From NCBI RefSeq assembly GCF_020520425.1, contig NC_079491.1, positions 22,435,449 to 22,499,448 of the forward strand: 64,000 bases of DNA. Direction: 5' to 3'. A program made the position numbers and the translations under genes. The notes under the pieces are model-generated. The model was not told where the DNA came from and ran no database searches. It saw only the letters and a list, made by a program, of their open reading frames with translations. The stretch comes from Spinacia oleracea. Lineage: Eukaryota; Streptophyta; Magnoliopsida; Caryophyllales; Amaranthaceae. This document shows positions 28,854-39,153 of the stretch, piece by piece. Position 1 is the first letter of the stretch, and the number at the start of each line of letters is the position of its first letter.

Positions 28854-29890
28854 TCACTCATTAGACTGGCTAACTCTTTACTTAAAGTACTTAAATCATT
28901 CACGGAGACACCTAGACCCAAGCTCATAACTATTGCATTCGTTGAACATCTCAACAAAGAATATTCAACCAAGAACCAACCTTTCGAAACCCGCAATGAA
29001 CTATTAGAAGCGATAAATACATACTTAGCAAATCCAACAACAAAGCACAAACCGACAATAACAAGGAAATTAATAAAATTAAACATAAAACATAATCAAT
29101 TAAGCCTACACCAAAGGGATGAAGCAGCAGGAACCAAGCCACCCAAAACACGTACACAAAACAAAGTGGCAGCAACAAGGTCCCCAAACTTCAACAAAAC
29201 TAACCTAGAGACTAACACAAAGCAAAGCAGTGGAGGACGGGCACACACAAATGGAAAATTCAATCCCAAAAACCTGAAACACTAAACTAACCTTTACCTT
29301 TACCGTCAAGGTCGAGGTGGATCGACACTACAAGACGACTGCGATTACCTTTACTGTCCAGATCGGGGTGGTCCGACACAAAACAAGACGTCGGCGATTA
29401 GAAAGGACTGGGACAACAAGCCAAACACCTATACAAGAGTACTCCCAAAACTTACGAAGAGAAACAACCCAAAACCACAACGATTCCAATTCAAAACGAA
29501 AACCCTAACCCTAAATTCTTTTACCTTTACCGACAAACACGACGGCGGCGAATAAGGTAGAGGTGGAAGAAGCGCCTAAGTTGAATCTCTGACCCGATCA
29601 ATTAACCTCCGAGTATAAAATAACTAGCTTTGGTTGGTTATTCCGGTTACCCAAACAAGAACCACACCACACTTCGGCGAGAAGAATGGCGATCTAAAAG
29701 GAGGTAGAAGCTACGCTTGGCTCCTCTTTCACCTTCACCACCGGCAGCAATCAGTATAAACGTACAGTGGTGCTCGACGGCGACCCGAGTTGAGCGATGA
29801 ACTTAGGCCGCCGACAAGCACCTAGATCTAGGGTTTTGGCTTTGTGTGTTGTAGAGAGAGGAGAGAGCTTTTTTTTCTAGAGAGGGAAGG
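28854..29890 (-). mobile_element. LINE-like sequence, 5' part (split by solo LTR)
   Basis: Read on the - strand this runs from a CTCTCTC-rich leader near 29880 leftward to the CAAGC insertion point and resumes at 14066. It looks like a transcribed leader with an ATG-poor 5' end. The short - strand frames at 28823-29187 show no recognisable domain. Confidence 0.3.
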
Positions 29891-30470
29891 AGTTTTTTTG
29901 GGTGCTATGTACTTTAGGTTTTGATAATGGATATATTGTTATAACAGATTCAAGAAAGATTGTAAAAAAAGTAAATAAAGAACACGAAAATTTAACGTGA
30001 TTCACTAACGATGTGTTAGCTATGTACACATGCAGAGGAGAGGAAAGTTTTATTGATCTTGAGGAGTACAGATTATAGAATACGACTAGGTTATGACCTA
30101 GATAGTTTATATAGTACTTTTTAGTTAGATGCGTAAAAACCCAGAAAATAGGCCCAAAACAGATAACCCTAACGTACAATAACATATACCGTAAGGGGCA
30201 TGACCCCCCATCGGGGACCAAGTTGCGTCACTAAACACTTAAACCAGGAAGCGTAGCCCCTGGACCCCCGACTCGCTGGCCGGGTAACGAAATCCCCGTA
30301 CTGGGGCGTTGCAGTAAGGGGCATGACCGTTTCAAGGCATATTCTAACAAACATGAAATACATGAACGTAAATCAATTAGATTTTGCTTTACAACTAATT
30401 TTAACCTCTAGGTTTTCAATTGGGTGCTACGGAGGATTATGTATGTAAATTTGATCATGAATTGATCAGT
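29891..30470. other. Unassigned repeat-like sequence
   Basis: Contains a GTAAGGGGCATGACC motif twice (about 30191 and 30315), an ATTTAACGTGATTCAC string that I associate with plant LTR-type repeats, and a possible end TTCTAACA at 30342-30349. I could not find matching termini or a target duplication, so no element is called. Confidence 0.35.
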
Positions 30471-30471
30471 G

Positions 30472-32247
30472 GGCAGTGGCGGAGCCAAGAACTCTCATTT
30501 GGGATTTACAATTTCAGAGTTGAAATCAGACAAATTTTGAAATTTTGCCAAGAACAATATACAAGTGGAATACTTTTTTAGACTATTACTTTCAATGGTC
30601 CTTTGGCTTATAAGTGGACTGAATTCTTCCACCTCTTTGAATTGTCGGGGCTCATTTCCTATTCTACAAATTTAACAATAATGTAACCTACTATATAGAA
30701 TTTCTCAAGTTCTCTTTCTTAACTAGTTTACCGGCCTCGTCTAAATACTTATTTAAAACGAGTTTTTCATGAAATGCCCCTGAGGTTTCACGAAACGCAC
30801 TAAATACATATGCGCGTTTCAAATCACATAATATACCCCTATTTAAACCTATTTGCACCAAATTCCCCTACACTTAACATTAACTCTTAATTAATCTAAC
30901 TAATTCTAATTTAACCCTAATTAACTACTGATTAGCCTAGTTAATCCTAATTAACACCTAATGAACCCTAATTAACTCTAAATCCCCACTCTCCTTTCAC
31001 TCTCCTCTCAATCTGACGTCTCTTTTTTCTGGGTATCAAAATGGTGAACCCAGCCACAATTTTCCTTCTTCAAACCATCTTCATCAAACATCAATTGCTA
31101 ATTCAAACCCCCAAATATCCGAACCCAAATTTTCGAGTGAATTGAAATCGTGAATTGAAGTTTGAAGAAGAAGGGGAAGTTTAAGACGATGACGAATGGT
31201 GATGATGATACTGCGGCGACGGTACTGGGTAATGCAAAATTGAAGATGAAATTGATGAATTAGTCAAGTAAATTGAAGATGAAACTGATGAATGGTAATG
31301 CAAAATTGAAGAGGAAATTGAGGAGGATAAGTTCACCAACAAAGGCAGCAGTGGAGCAGCGCCCCAAAATTAGAAGAGATTGAAGTAAGAATTAGGGAGA
31401 GAAAGAGGATGAGAGCTTGCAGCCACAGAGAGGGAGTATAGCGGCGACGATGATACTGTAGTAACAGCGATGCGGCTGCGACGTACGGTGGTCGGCAGAA
31501 GCTTCTCTGACATGGAAGAACGAGAGGAAGAAAGGGGATGGACGAGAAAAGGAGGACGAAATACATGTAGAGCAGGGGCTATCTCAACCATCTATGCGGT
31601 TTTCCAGTGGCCTCGACGCCGCCAGCAAAAACTTATAGTTGCTGGATGAGTTGCCAATAGCTAGAACAAGAGGAGGGGAATGAAATTAGGACTCGAAATT
31701 AGATAGATTAGAGAGAGATTAGAGGCCACTAGAATTCGAATTTGTAGTTTAGATTTTCGATTTTAGGAATTCTCAAAATTTTATATTCTCTTTTTCAATT
31801 TTATGGGTTTTGTTCTTCAATTTCAGATTTATTGTTCTTCAATTTGGGGCTTTAAATTGAATTATTAATGGTATATCCCTCTCTTTTATTCTTTAATTCT
31901 CTCTTTAATTGGTTGTTCATAGTTTTTTATTAGTTTATGCTTGATTTTGTGATTTGAATTGTGATTAGGTTATTTGTTAGCTAGAGTTAATTAGAGGTTA
32001 ATACTAACGGAGTTAACGACCGTTAGTCATTAAGGATATTTAAGGGCATTTGGTGCATATTTTTAAAAAATATGGGTATATTATGTGATTTGAAACGCGC
32101 AGGTGTATTTGGTGTGTTTCGTGAAATCTCAGGAGTATTTCATGAAAAAACCGTATTTAAAATTGTGATACTTATCAAAATCATTTCAAAATAAAATTAA
32201 CATATTAATAATGGCCTCCCCCATTAATAATTATGGTCTCACCACTG
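30472..32247. mobile_element. Possible older DNA transposon enclosing the MULE
   Basis: CAGTGGCGGAGCC at 30473 and GGTCTCACCACTG near 32246 form imperfect inverted ends on either side of the MULE at 30759-32153. No clear target duplication is seen. Confidence 0.3.
30759..32153. mobile_element. Non-autonomous Mutator-like element (MULE)
   Basis: 1395 bp with terminal inverted repeats of at least 75 bp, starting CGAGTTTTTCATGAAAT on the left with its complement at the right end. It is flanked by the perfect 9-bp duplication TATTTAAAA (30750-30758 and 32154-32162), diagnostic of MULEs. The interior (about 31000-31700) has fairly complex, purine- and GC-richer sequence with CT-rich and GAAGATGAAATTGATGAA-type repeats, unlike the AT-rich ends. 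It may be captured host sequence, but no exon could be identified and no transposase is encoded. Confidence 0.85.
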
Positions 32248-32412
32248 CTTATGGTTCATTCGGACTTTAAAAAAAATGTTGCCGAATATTTTTATCTGTA
32301 TCACACTATGATGTACTTCCCACAAAGAGTCACTTTAGAACAATAGCGTCTACCACGCATGCGTTTTGATTTTTTCACAATTCTTTTTTCGCTTGAGAAA
32401 GTAAGGGATTTT

Positions 32413-32546
32413 TAGGGATGGCAAACGAGATACCCCTAGCCACTATCCATATCCATTTCCGCCAAATTAAAATCATACCCATATTCACTCCAACTGAGAT
32501 AGGTACGGAGCGAAATCTGTAAAATTATACCCACCTATCATCCCTA
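32413..32546. mobile_element. Short hAT-type MITE, TAGGGATGG family
   Basis: 134 bp bounded by TAGGGATGG and CATCCCTA, with an imperfect 8-bp flanking duplication (GGGATTTT and AGTAATTT). A short relative of the elements at 34825 and 57438. Confidence 0.5.
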
Positions 32547-32714
32547 AGTAATTTTAGATAAATTTTACTATCTGTTGGCCCGCAAATACCCGATCAAAAC
32601 CATGACAAAAAAGTTATTTGTAACGACATGCATTTTGGCGGTAATAATAGTAACAAAATATGTAGTACATACAGCTAAGATATCAATCACCACACACACA
32701 AAAAAAGATATTAA

Positions 32715-33645
32715 GGGTGTGTTTATCCCTAGTCTTGAACGGAGTCTTGAGGTGAGTCTCAAGCCTAAATCTTGGGATAATGTGGTAAAATACTACACCA
32801 AGTCTTGAAGTGAGTTTGAAAATCCAAGACTCACTCAAGACTAACTCAAGACTCCACTTTTTTCTTCTTTCAATCAAATCATGCCACATCATCAAGCTTA
32901 ATTTATCTTATTTCACCCAACTAATTAAATTATTGATGGTTTATGTATTATTTTGTTTCATTTGCCTTTAAATTTATGTTCTAGATCTTTTGAATTTAAT
33001 ATGTTGTATTATTGTTTCTAATTTGTACGGAATATATGTCAATTTCGAAATTAACATTTTCTGCTTTTTTTTTTCTCGAATTATAAATTACTTTGTTTTA
33101 AAGCTGATCAACATGGGCCCGACCCGGTCCAAAAATTACCGGGTTTTGGGCAGAAGATTCCGGCCCGATTCTTGGGACCGACCCGATTTTTTAAAAAAAT
33201 TTTACGGGCTTTGGACAACACAAACAACAATTTTAGTTATAAATTTGGCCTAACCCGAAATTGGTCCGAAAAGTCCGCTATTTTTTGCCCAAAATAGCGA
33301 ATTTTGGGCATACAAAATTGGCCCGAAGCTTGACCCGACCCCACCGACATAATGGGCAGATTTTTATGTTCTCGGCCCAGCCCGAACCCGGCCCGGCCCG
33401 CTTGTTGATTAGGTCTACTTTGTTTGTATATAAGAAAACATAGTTTCAATATTATTTAGAGAATGTACCAAAAAAAATATATACATAAAATATTATTTTA
33501 AGAGTTAGGTGAGTTTGAGGTGAGTCTGGGGATAATGTGTAAAAACAGGGTGAGTTTTTTGTGAGTCTAGATAATGAAAAAGTTAGTGGAAAGCTGATGT
33601 GGCAGAATCTGAAAATTAGAAGTGAGTCTGGGGATAAACTCACCC
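32715..33645. mobile_element. PIF/Harbinger-like non-autonomous element
   Basis: 931 bp, ends GGGTGTGTTTATCCC and GGGATAAACTCACCC, flanked by TAA on both sides. The interior is rich in GTGAGTCT/AGACTCAC subrepeats. A block at 33110-33420 rich in GGCCCGACCCG looks like a separate insertion or degenerate filler. Confidence 0.6.
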
Positions 33646-33774
33646 TAAGTTGCTTTTAAAAAAAAGAATTACTTTCCCTAAATTTATTCCCATCAATGTC
33701 ATTTTCATTATACACATAAATTATTAAAGGTAAAATTATTAATTACTCTCTGTGTATAACAGAGTATCAATATA

Positions 33775-33951
33775 CTTCATCTGGTCTGTTTTAGTTGTAA
33801 TTTTTACTGATCACCGCAATTTTTTCCATATAACTGGATAGGTAGTAAACAACATTCATGCCCCCATATATAGCTTCCAAAAAAGAATTGTGGCAACTAA
33901 AAAGAAACGACCTAAAATAGAAACATAGCAACTAAAAGAGGACGAATGAAG
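33775..33951. mobile_element. Stowaway-type MITE
   Basis: 177 bp with inverted ends CTTCATCTGGTCTGTTTTAGTTG (as two imperfect arms) and TA on both sides. Another MITE-like end (CTCTCTCCATCTCACTTAGTATG) starts immediately to the right at 33957, with no partner found. Confidence 0.6.
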
Positions 33952-33956
33952 TAGTA

Positions 33957-34816
33957 CTCTCTCCATCTCACTTAGTATGTCACCTTGTCGGAACACAATT
34001 AATTTTAAGATAAACAAAAAAAGGGTGGTTATGTGTCGGAGTTTAATTGGTACATATAGGTGTCACGTAGGCTATGCGTCATCAGATTATTTTTACTGTC
34101 AATGCAATATTTTTAATATGAAAATATGTAACTAAGGTAATCGATATGAAAAATGAAACAAATTAGAATATTAAGATTTTCCTACCTTTTTTTGTAACAT
34201 GTATAATAAGTTAAATAAGTTAAACATTTTAGTTTCCAATTTAAATCATGACACATAAGCATGACATGTCATCATTGTGACACTGCTTAAAAGTCACATG
34301 TTGCGACCTTTATCATTTTCGGGAAAAAAAACTATAGAAATAGAACACATCCTATCTTATGCAATGAACTAACATCATAGTCTTCTAGTGGCAAGTTAAA
34401 AATAGAAAGTAGTCAACATAATGCGGAATTGGCCTTAAATTGCAACACATTTACATGGAAAGTTGTAAGTAAAATACAGAAGTTGATAACGTGAAGAATT
34501 GTGAGATAGTATGATTACGGCAAAAGGACAAAGAAAGATGAGTAAGATGGGGGTGAGTTAGGTTCTTTGAAACTTAAAAGTACAATGCCTTTTCTTAGAT
34601 GCGGAGTTTAATTTGTCAACATATACTATAATAATTTAGATGATCAAAGTTCAATTATTCCTAAGTTAAGCCATAGTAGATGCTTAGATAATTAACGCCC
34701 GTCTTATCCACATACAATCAACCATTCAACAATAATTGTATGTGCACGTAACTCTAAACAGACGTCCGACTCTCTACTCATTGCTTCCTTTTAACGCCTT
34801 GCACTCATATTATTGC
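33957..34816. other. AT-rich intergenic DNA
   Basis: Nothing beyond an orphan MITE-like left end is seen. Confidence 0.4.
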
Positions 34817-34824
34817 CTCACCGC

Positions 34825-35398
34825 TAGGGATGGAAATATTCAGTGGATGATCCAATAACCCGGTCACCTGCTCTAATTAAACGAATGAAAATCCGAAATA
34901 AATAGATGAAAAGCGGATGATGGGTGAAGCGGGTGATGGATGCGGGTGATGTTTTTTCATCCATCACCCGACCCACCACCCGTTTATCACCCGATCCATC
35001 ACCCATTTATTTTATATATATTATTTTTATTTTTGTTTTAAACATAAAAATGTGTTAGTAAATCCATTATTTATTAAAGTTAGTGTTTGTTTAATTTTTT
35101 TGGGTTACAAGTTATGCATGATGAGAAACAATTATACGTTTCGGTAGTAAATGTAGGTATATAAGATTTTTTTTTTTGGTTAATTATTATGCATATTCTT
35201 AGGTGGTGAATTTGTAGTTGTTAATAATTTTCACCCGAATATCACCCGATCCACCCGGTTCACCCGCGGGTGATGGATGGACGGAATGCGGGTGATAGGT
35301 AAAGCGGGTGACGGATGGACCGGGTGGAGCGGATGAAAGCGGGTGATGGATGCGGGTGATGCTCCACCCGATCCAAATCCCACCCATTTCCATCCCTA
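34825..35398. mobile_element. hAT-type MITE, TAGGGATGG family
   Basis: 574 bp bounded by TAGGGATGGAAAT and ATTTCCATCCCTA and flanked by the perfect 8-bp duplication CTCACCGC (34817-34824 and 35399-35406), the hAT hallmark. Both subterminal zones consist of GGGTGATGGATGCGGGTGAT-like direct and inverted repeats around an AT-rich core. A close copy lies at 57438-57992. No transposase. Confidence 0.88.
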
Positions 35399-35735
35399 CT
35401 CACCGCCCACTCGATTCACCGCGAGTCTACGGTATGATCATTATTATTGTGCCTCGTTAAATTAATTGCTAAACTGTATGTTAATTGAACATTTAAAAAA
35501 AAATAGGCAGAAAGAGCCACAAAGTGTAAGGCGACAAATGATGTAAATAGGATGTGATCTTTAGGTATTAGGACTATCCTTTCAAAATTTTACCAATTAA
35601 GCTATTTTATAGTAAGTTAATTAAGCTTTATTCTTCTTTGTTATATTTTACGTAGTACGAAGTTTGTCCCTTGTTTATCTAATTAAAATTAAAATTCACC
35701 CTTTAACAAAAAATTAGTTAAAAAAGAATTTTATT

Positions 35736-35830
35736 GTTGAGGATAACATAGTTTTCCGAGAGGATAGAATATCATATGATTGATATGCTATAAAAGTCTA
35801 TAGGATTTAGGAAACCTACAAAGAAGTTCT
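35736..35830 (+). repeat. Fragment of a short (TRIM-like) LTR, + orientation
   Basis: TGTTGAGGATAACATAG and the following bases match the start of the LTR-like sequence at 41294 and the reverse complement of 35928-36106. It is cut off before the TATA-like part. Confidence 0.45.
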
Positions 35831-35915
35831 TTAATATAAACATTTAACCATGAACTCCTCCAGTAACCCACCGGCAGGTGAAACTTTTTGTAGACGGTCC
35901 CTGGAATCTCCCTAA

Positions 35916-35927
35916 GCTCTGATACCA
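35916..35927 (-). promoter_or_regulatory. Primer-binding site of a TRIM-like element
   Basis: On the - strand this reads TGGTATCAGAGC, the standard complement of plant initiator tRNA-Met, directly abutting the LTR that begins at 35928. Confidence 0.75.
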
Positions 35928-36106
35928 TGCTAAATTATGGAGAATATATTATTTGGTTTGTCTTATATTATTGTTGGCATAAACCTCTATTTATACTACA
36001 AATTATATATCTTACTCTTCGTAGATTTACCAACTCCTATAAAATTTTATATCATATCATATAACACAACTCTATCTCGTGTGATATTCTAATTTTTATC
36101 TTAAAC
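35928..36106 (-). repeat. Short LTR of a TRIM-like element, - orientation
   Basis: 179 bp running from TGCTAAATT to TTAAACA (TG...CA), next to a perfect primer-binding site. On the - strand it has a GTATAAATAG box. Its small size and the absence of coding sequence fit a terminal-repeat retrotransposon in miniature or a short-LTR copia remnant. Confidence 0.65.
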
Positions 36107-36322
36107 AAGTTAGGACAATTTAATAAGTTTATCTTACAAATTCACCATTTAACAAGTTTATCTTACAAATTTCTATGATCATATATGGTGGAAAGTGAAG
36201 CGGTTAATGGGGTCCGAGAGACCAAGAGTATGTGTGGCGGCTTTGCTCCTATTCTTTTGATCTATGCAAATATACTTAAAGGAAGCTTTTTTTATATAAT
36301 TATTTCAATATTTCTTATGTTA

Positions 36323-36618
36323 TTTTTTTTAATTTTTTTTTGACATAAGCTCAAACAAGCAAACTAAGGAAATTTACAAAAGGATAAAAGTAAAGTAGAA
36401 GCTGCTTTCGCCAGCTCGTGCGCCTGTTGAACTCGCTGTCTATCAACCTTGTTGATACAACACCAGAGGAAAGTATTACCTATCTTCCTTATTTCAGCAA
36501 GCATCCAGATGAGCTGGATATCCGACACCACCGTTGACCTTAGCAAGTCAATTAAACCCCGGGAATCCGTAAAAACTGTAACCCTACCAAACCCCGCTTG
36601 AGACGCCCAACGTAAACT
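36323..36618 (-). mobile_element. 5'-truncated LINE insertion
   Basis: 296 bp on the - strand ending in an A-rich tail (T-run at 36323-36343 on +), flanked by a perfect 17-bp duplication CAATATTTCTTATGTTA (36306-36322 and 36619-36635). It carries the RNase H remnant described next. Long target duplication, poly(A) and 5' truncation together are the signature of target-primed reverse transcription. Confidence 0.88.
36364..36618 (-). pseudogene. C-terminal RNase H (RVT_3-like) fragment of a LINE ORF2
   Basis: About 84 codons open on the - strand, with LRWASQAGF, FTDSRGLIDLL and a C-terminal VDRQRVQQAHELAKAA. This matches the plant RNase H domain found at the end of L1-type ORF2 proteins: the acidic D of TDS, and an N/H-D region read here as NKVDRQRVQQAHELA. 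The frame begins at the insertion junction, so the upstream reverse transcriptase was never copied. It is non-functional on its own. Confidence 0.7.
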
Positions 36619-36635
36619 CAATATTTCTTATGTTA

Positions 36636-38747
36636 AGAAGATATGTAACGTTGTAACTCGCTTAGTAGCTAACTAACTAAGTGAGACACTAATGAAAACA
36701 CTAAGTACGTTTGTCTTTCCCTTAAAAAACAAGTTAGACACATTGGACATAAGCTTTTACCTCACTCAAGCATCGAACGTGAGTTAAACAAAAACTGAAA
36801 CTCAACTTGTTATTGATTGTCTACATTCTACAACTTTAAAGTAGTAAACGACCATGTTGTTCATGATAAATATATGCCTAATATAAAAATATAAAATAAA
36901 ATAATATTTCACCAACTCCATAGACTTATTATCATTTCAAAATTAAAGTAATAAGCCGTTTACCTTTTTCAAGTTCACACTTCTACCTCAAAGTAACTTT
37001 CATTACCTATAAAGTATCCATCACTTAAAATAGAATAACTAAATTTATTTGTCACTAATTAACACTACATCATTACTTAATTTATTAGTGAATGCATGTG
37101 TCTCACATACTATACGTATACACATTACTTAACTAATGAGGTTAATAAGTGCTTCTACCTATACTAGACCATAGACTTTGTCATCGATCTTGAAAATTTA
37201 GGTATTTTCAAATATTTGTTTCTTTCATATTCATATTCTCATTCTCATTTCAAAGCAATTTACACAATACGCTTTAATCAACACATCTATAAACAACTCT
37301 ATTAATTACACTACTAGTAATTTAGTTAGTCTACTAACTTATTTTATTTTATTTTATTTTAATTTATATTTTCTATTTGAGACTCATCGACCAAAGAGCT
37401 TATTCAGGGTTGGTAGCTGTGACAATTTATAGAGTCCGAGGTATGTAGATCGAGTAACAAGTTAGGGCCATGTAAATTATAAGGTGTAGATGTATGTGAA
37501 TATGAGATACACATTTTTTATTTTAACGCCTTTTGTAATGAAGTGAACAAAGTGTTTTTTACTGACTTTTATACATGAAATAAGTCTAAGACATACGGAG
37601 TATTTAAACACATGCATTTTTGTTTGATTCATACCTTTGATCATGTCCGATTGTCCATTAAAGCTAGATTAGATTCCGATCTTTGAAAAAAGAACGCTAC
37701 TTCGCTCAATCGTCTTTTATTAAACAAAATTGATCAAAGATGATTGTTTTAAAAATCTTTATTTGTACTTCTGTAGAATATCCACTATTTGATAAAAAAA
37801 AAATATATATACGTGTATTTGTAAATAGTTAGATGCTACTATTTATGTATGGATGCGATTTATTTTTCTGTTGGATATAATTAATTAATTGTAGGCAAAA
37901 TGGTACCGTATATGTTAACCATACAATTTTGACGGTGCACAATTCACAAAATTATCGGTCTAATTCCAATGGGTGTTACTGAAAAAATGCGTAAGGTAGT
38001 GATATTTTTCAAGGGCTACATAATATTGACAATATTATATTGTACACAAATGGCTATCTAGTACAACCAATGATCGAACCAAGTAATTCTTATCCGATCC
38101 ATTCATTTTAATAATGGTGATGAACTATTAAATCATACCATCAATCAATTAATAATTTAGAAAACATTAATGATCAAAATCAATAGAAGCAACAAAAGTA
38201 TGTCATTTCATGAGAATTGAGAGGTGTACGTAAACTCTAAAAGATGATGTGTTGAAAGTCCTAGTTATGCAAAGAAAGCCACCACACAAATAAAGAGAGA
38301 AAGTAAATAGCGAAGAAAGTTTTTTGTCTCACATCGAAAAAAATCACCATAATTTTTACTATATTGGAATAGTGCAAAATTATTCTTTAAAGCTACGATG
38401 TTACACGATGCAACAATTATTCATTTAGTACATCATAACATCGAAATAAGTTTGTCTTAATTTGTAACTTGATGAGCATCCATCCAAAATACCCAAGTTG
38501 TTTGCTTAATTAGTTCGTGGATGCTTTTATTTCAATTACGGTTTTCAATATTGTTTGAATTTTGTAGACCCGCTGCACCACAAATCAAGTGTATGGCGAA
38601 AATCACGAGACTCTCATAATACTCTCTGGTTTTGTTCTTATTATAAATAATAATACTCGATCCGTATATGGGATCTATCAAATGAAAAGTTAATATCTTA
38701 TCATCTTAGTCAACCATTAGATGTGATATTTATTGCACATAAATATA
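36636..38747. other. AT-rich intergenic DNA, nothing recognised
   Basis: About 2.1 kb with no coding signal, no terminal repeats that I could pair, and only short A/T runs. Confidence 0.45.
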
Positions 38748-38749
38748 TA

Positions 38750-39005
38750 CTTCCTCCATTTTTTTTAATTGCACCATCTTGGATTTCACGCTTGTCAATG
38801 CACTATTTTAACCACTAATATCTCTCACTATATATTTTAAAAAATTATAAAAATTTGATGATTTGAAAGTATATTTCGAGACGAATCTAACAAGACCCTA
38901 CATGAATATATTTTTCTTTTAATATAAATCACAAAAAATAACTATATAAGAATATGTGAATAGTGCTAAAACCAAGATGGTGCAATTATTAAAAAATGGA
39001 GGAAG
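38750..39005. mobile_element. Stowaway-type MITE
   Basis: 256 bp with inverted repeats CTTCCTCCATTTTTTTTAAT and a further TTGCACCATCTTGG stretch mirrored at the right end. TA on both sides. Confidence 0.78.
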
Positions 39006-39122
39006 TAGAACTTGGAACATCCAAGCATATAATATACACCAAACTATTTACATAATGCATAACAAATACTTTATTGCGCATAAATGCATAACTTGGAAGT
39101 ATTATGATGTTTAAAGTAGTAA

Positions 39123-39153
39123 CCCGAGGCATCGCCCGGGCACCAAACACTAG
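39123..39153 (+). mobile_element. Helitron 3' terminus
   Basis: A GC hairpin (CCCGAGGC, ATC loop, GCCCGGG) at 39123-39140, 10 bases, then CTAG at 39150-39153 followed by T. The matching 5' TC end was not located. Similar termini lie at 58378 (- strand) and, degenerate, at 63344. Confidence 0.55.

Noticed and set aside
34824..35393. Frames in the hAT MITE
   Set aside because: Repeat-encoded peptides from GGGTGATGG arrays; the same frames occur in the copy at 57854-58054.
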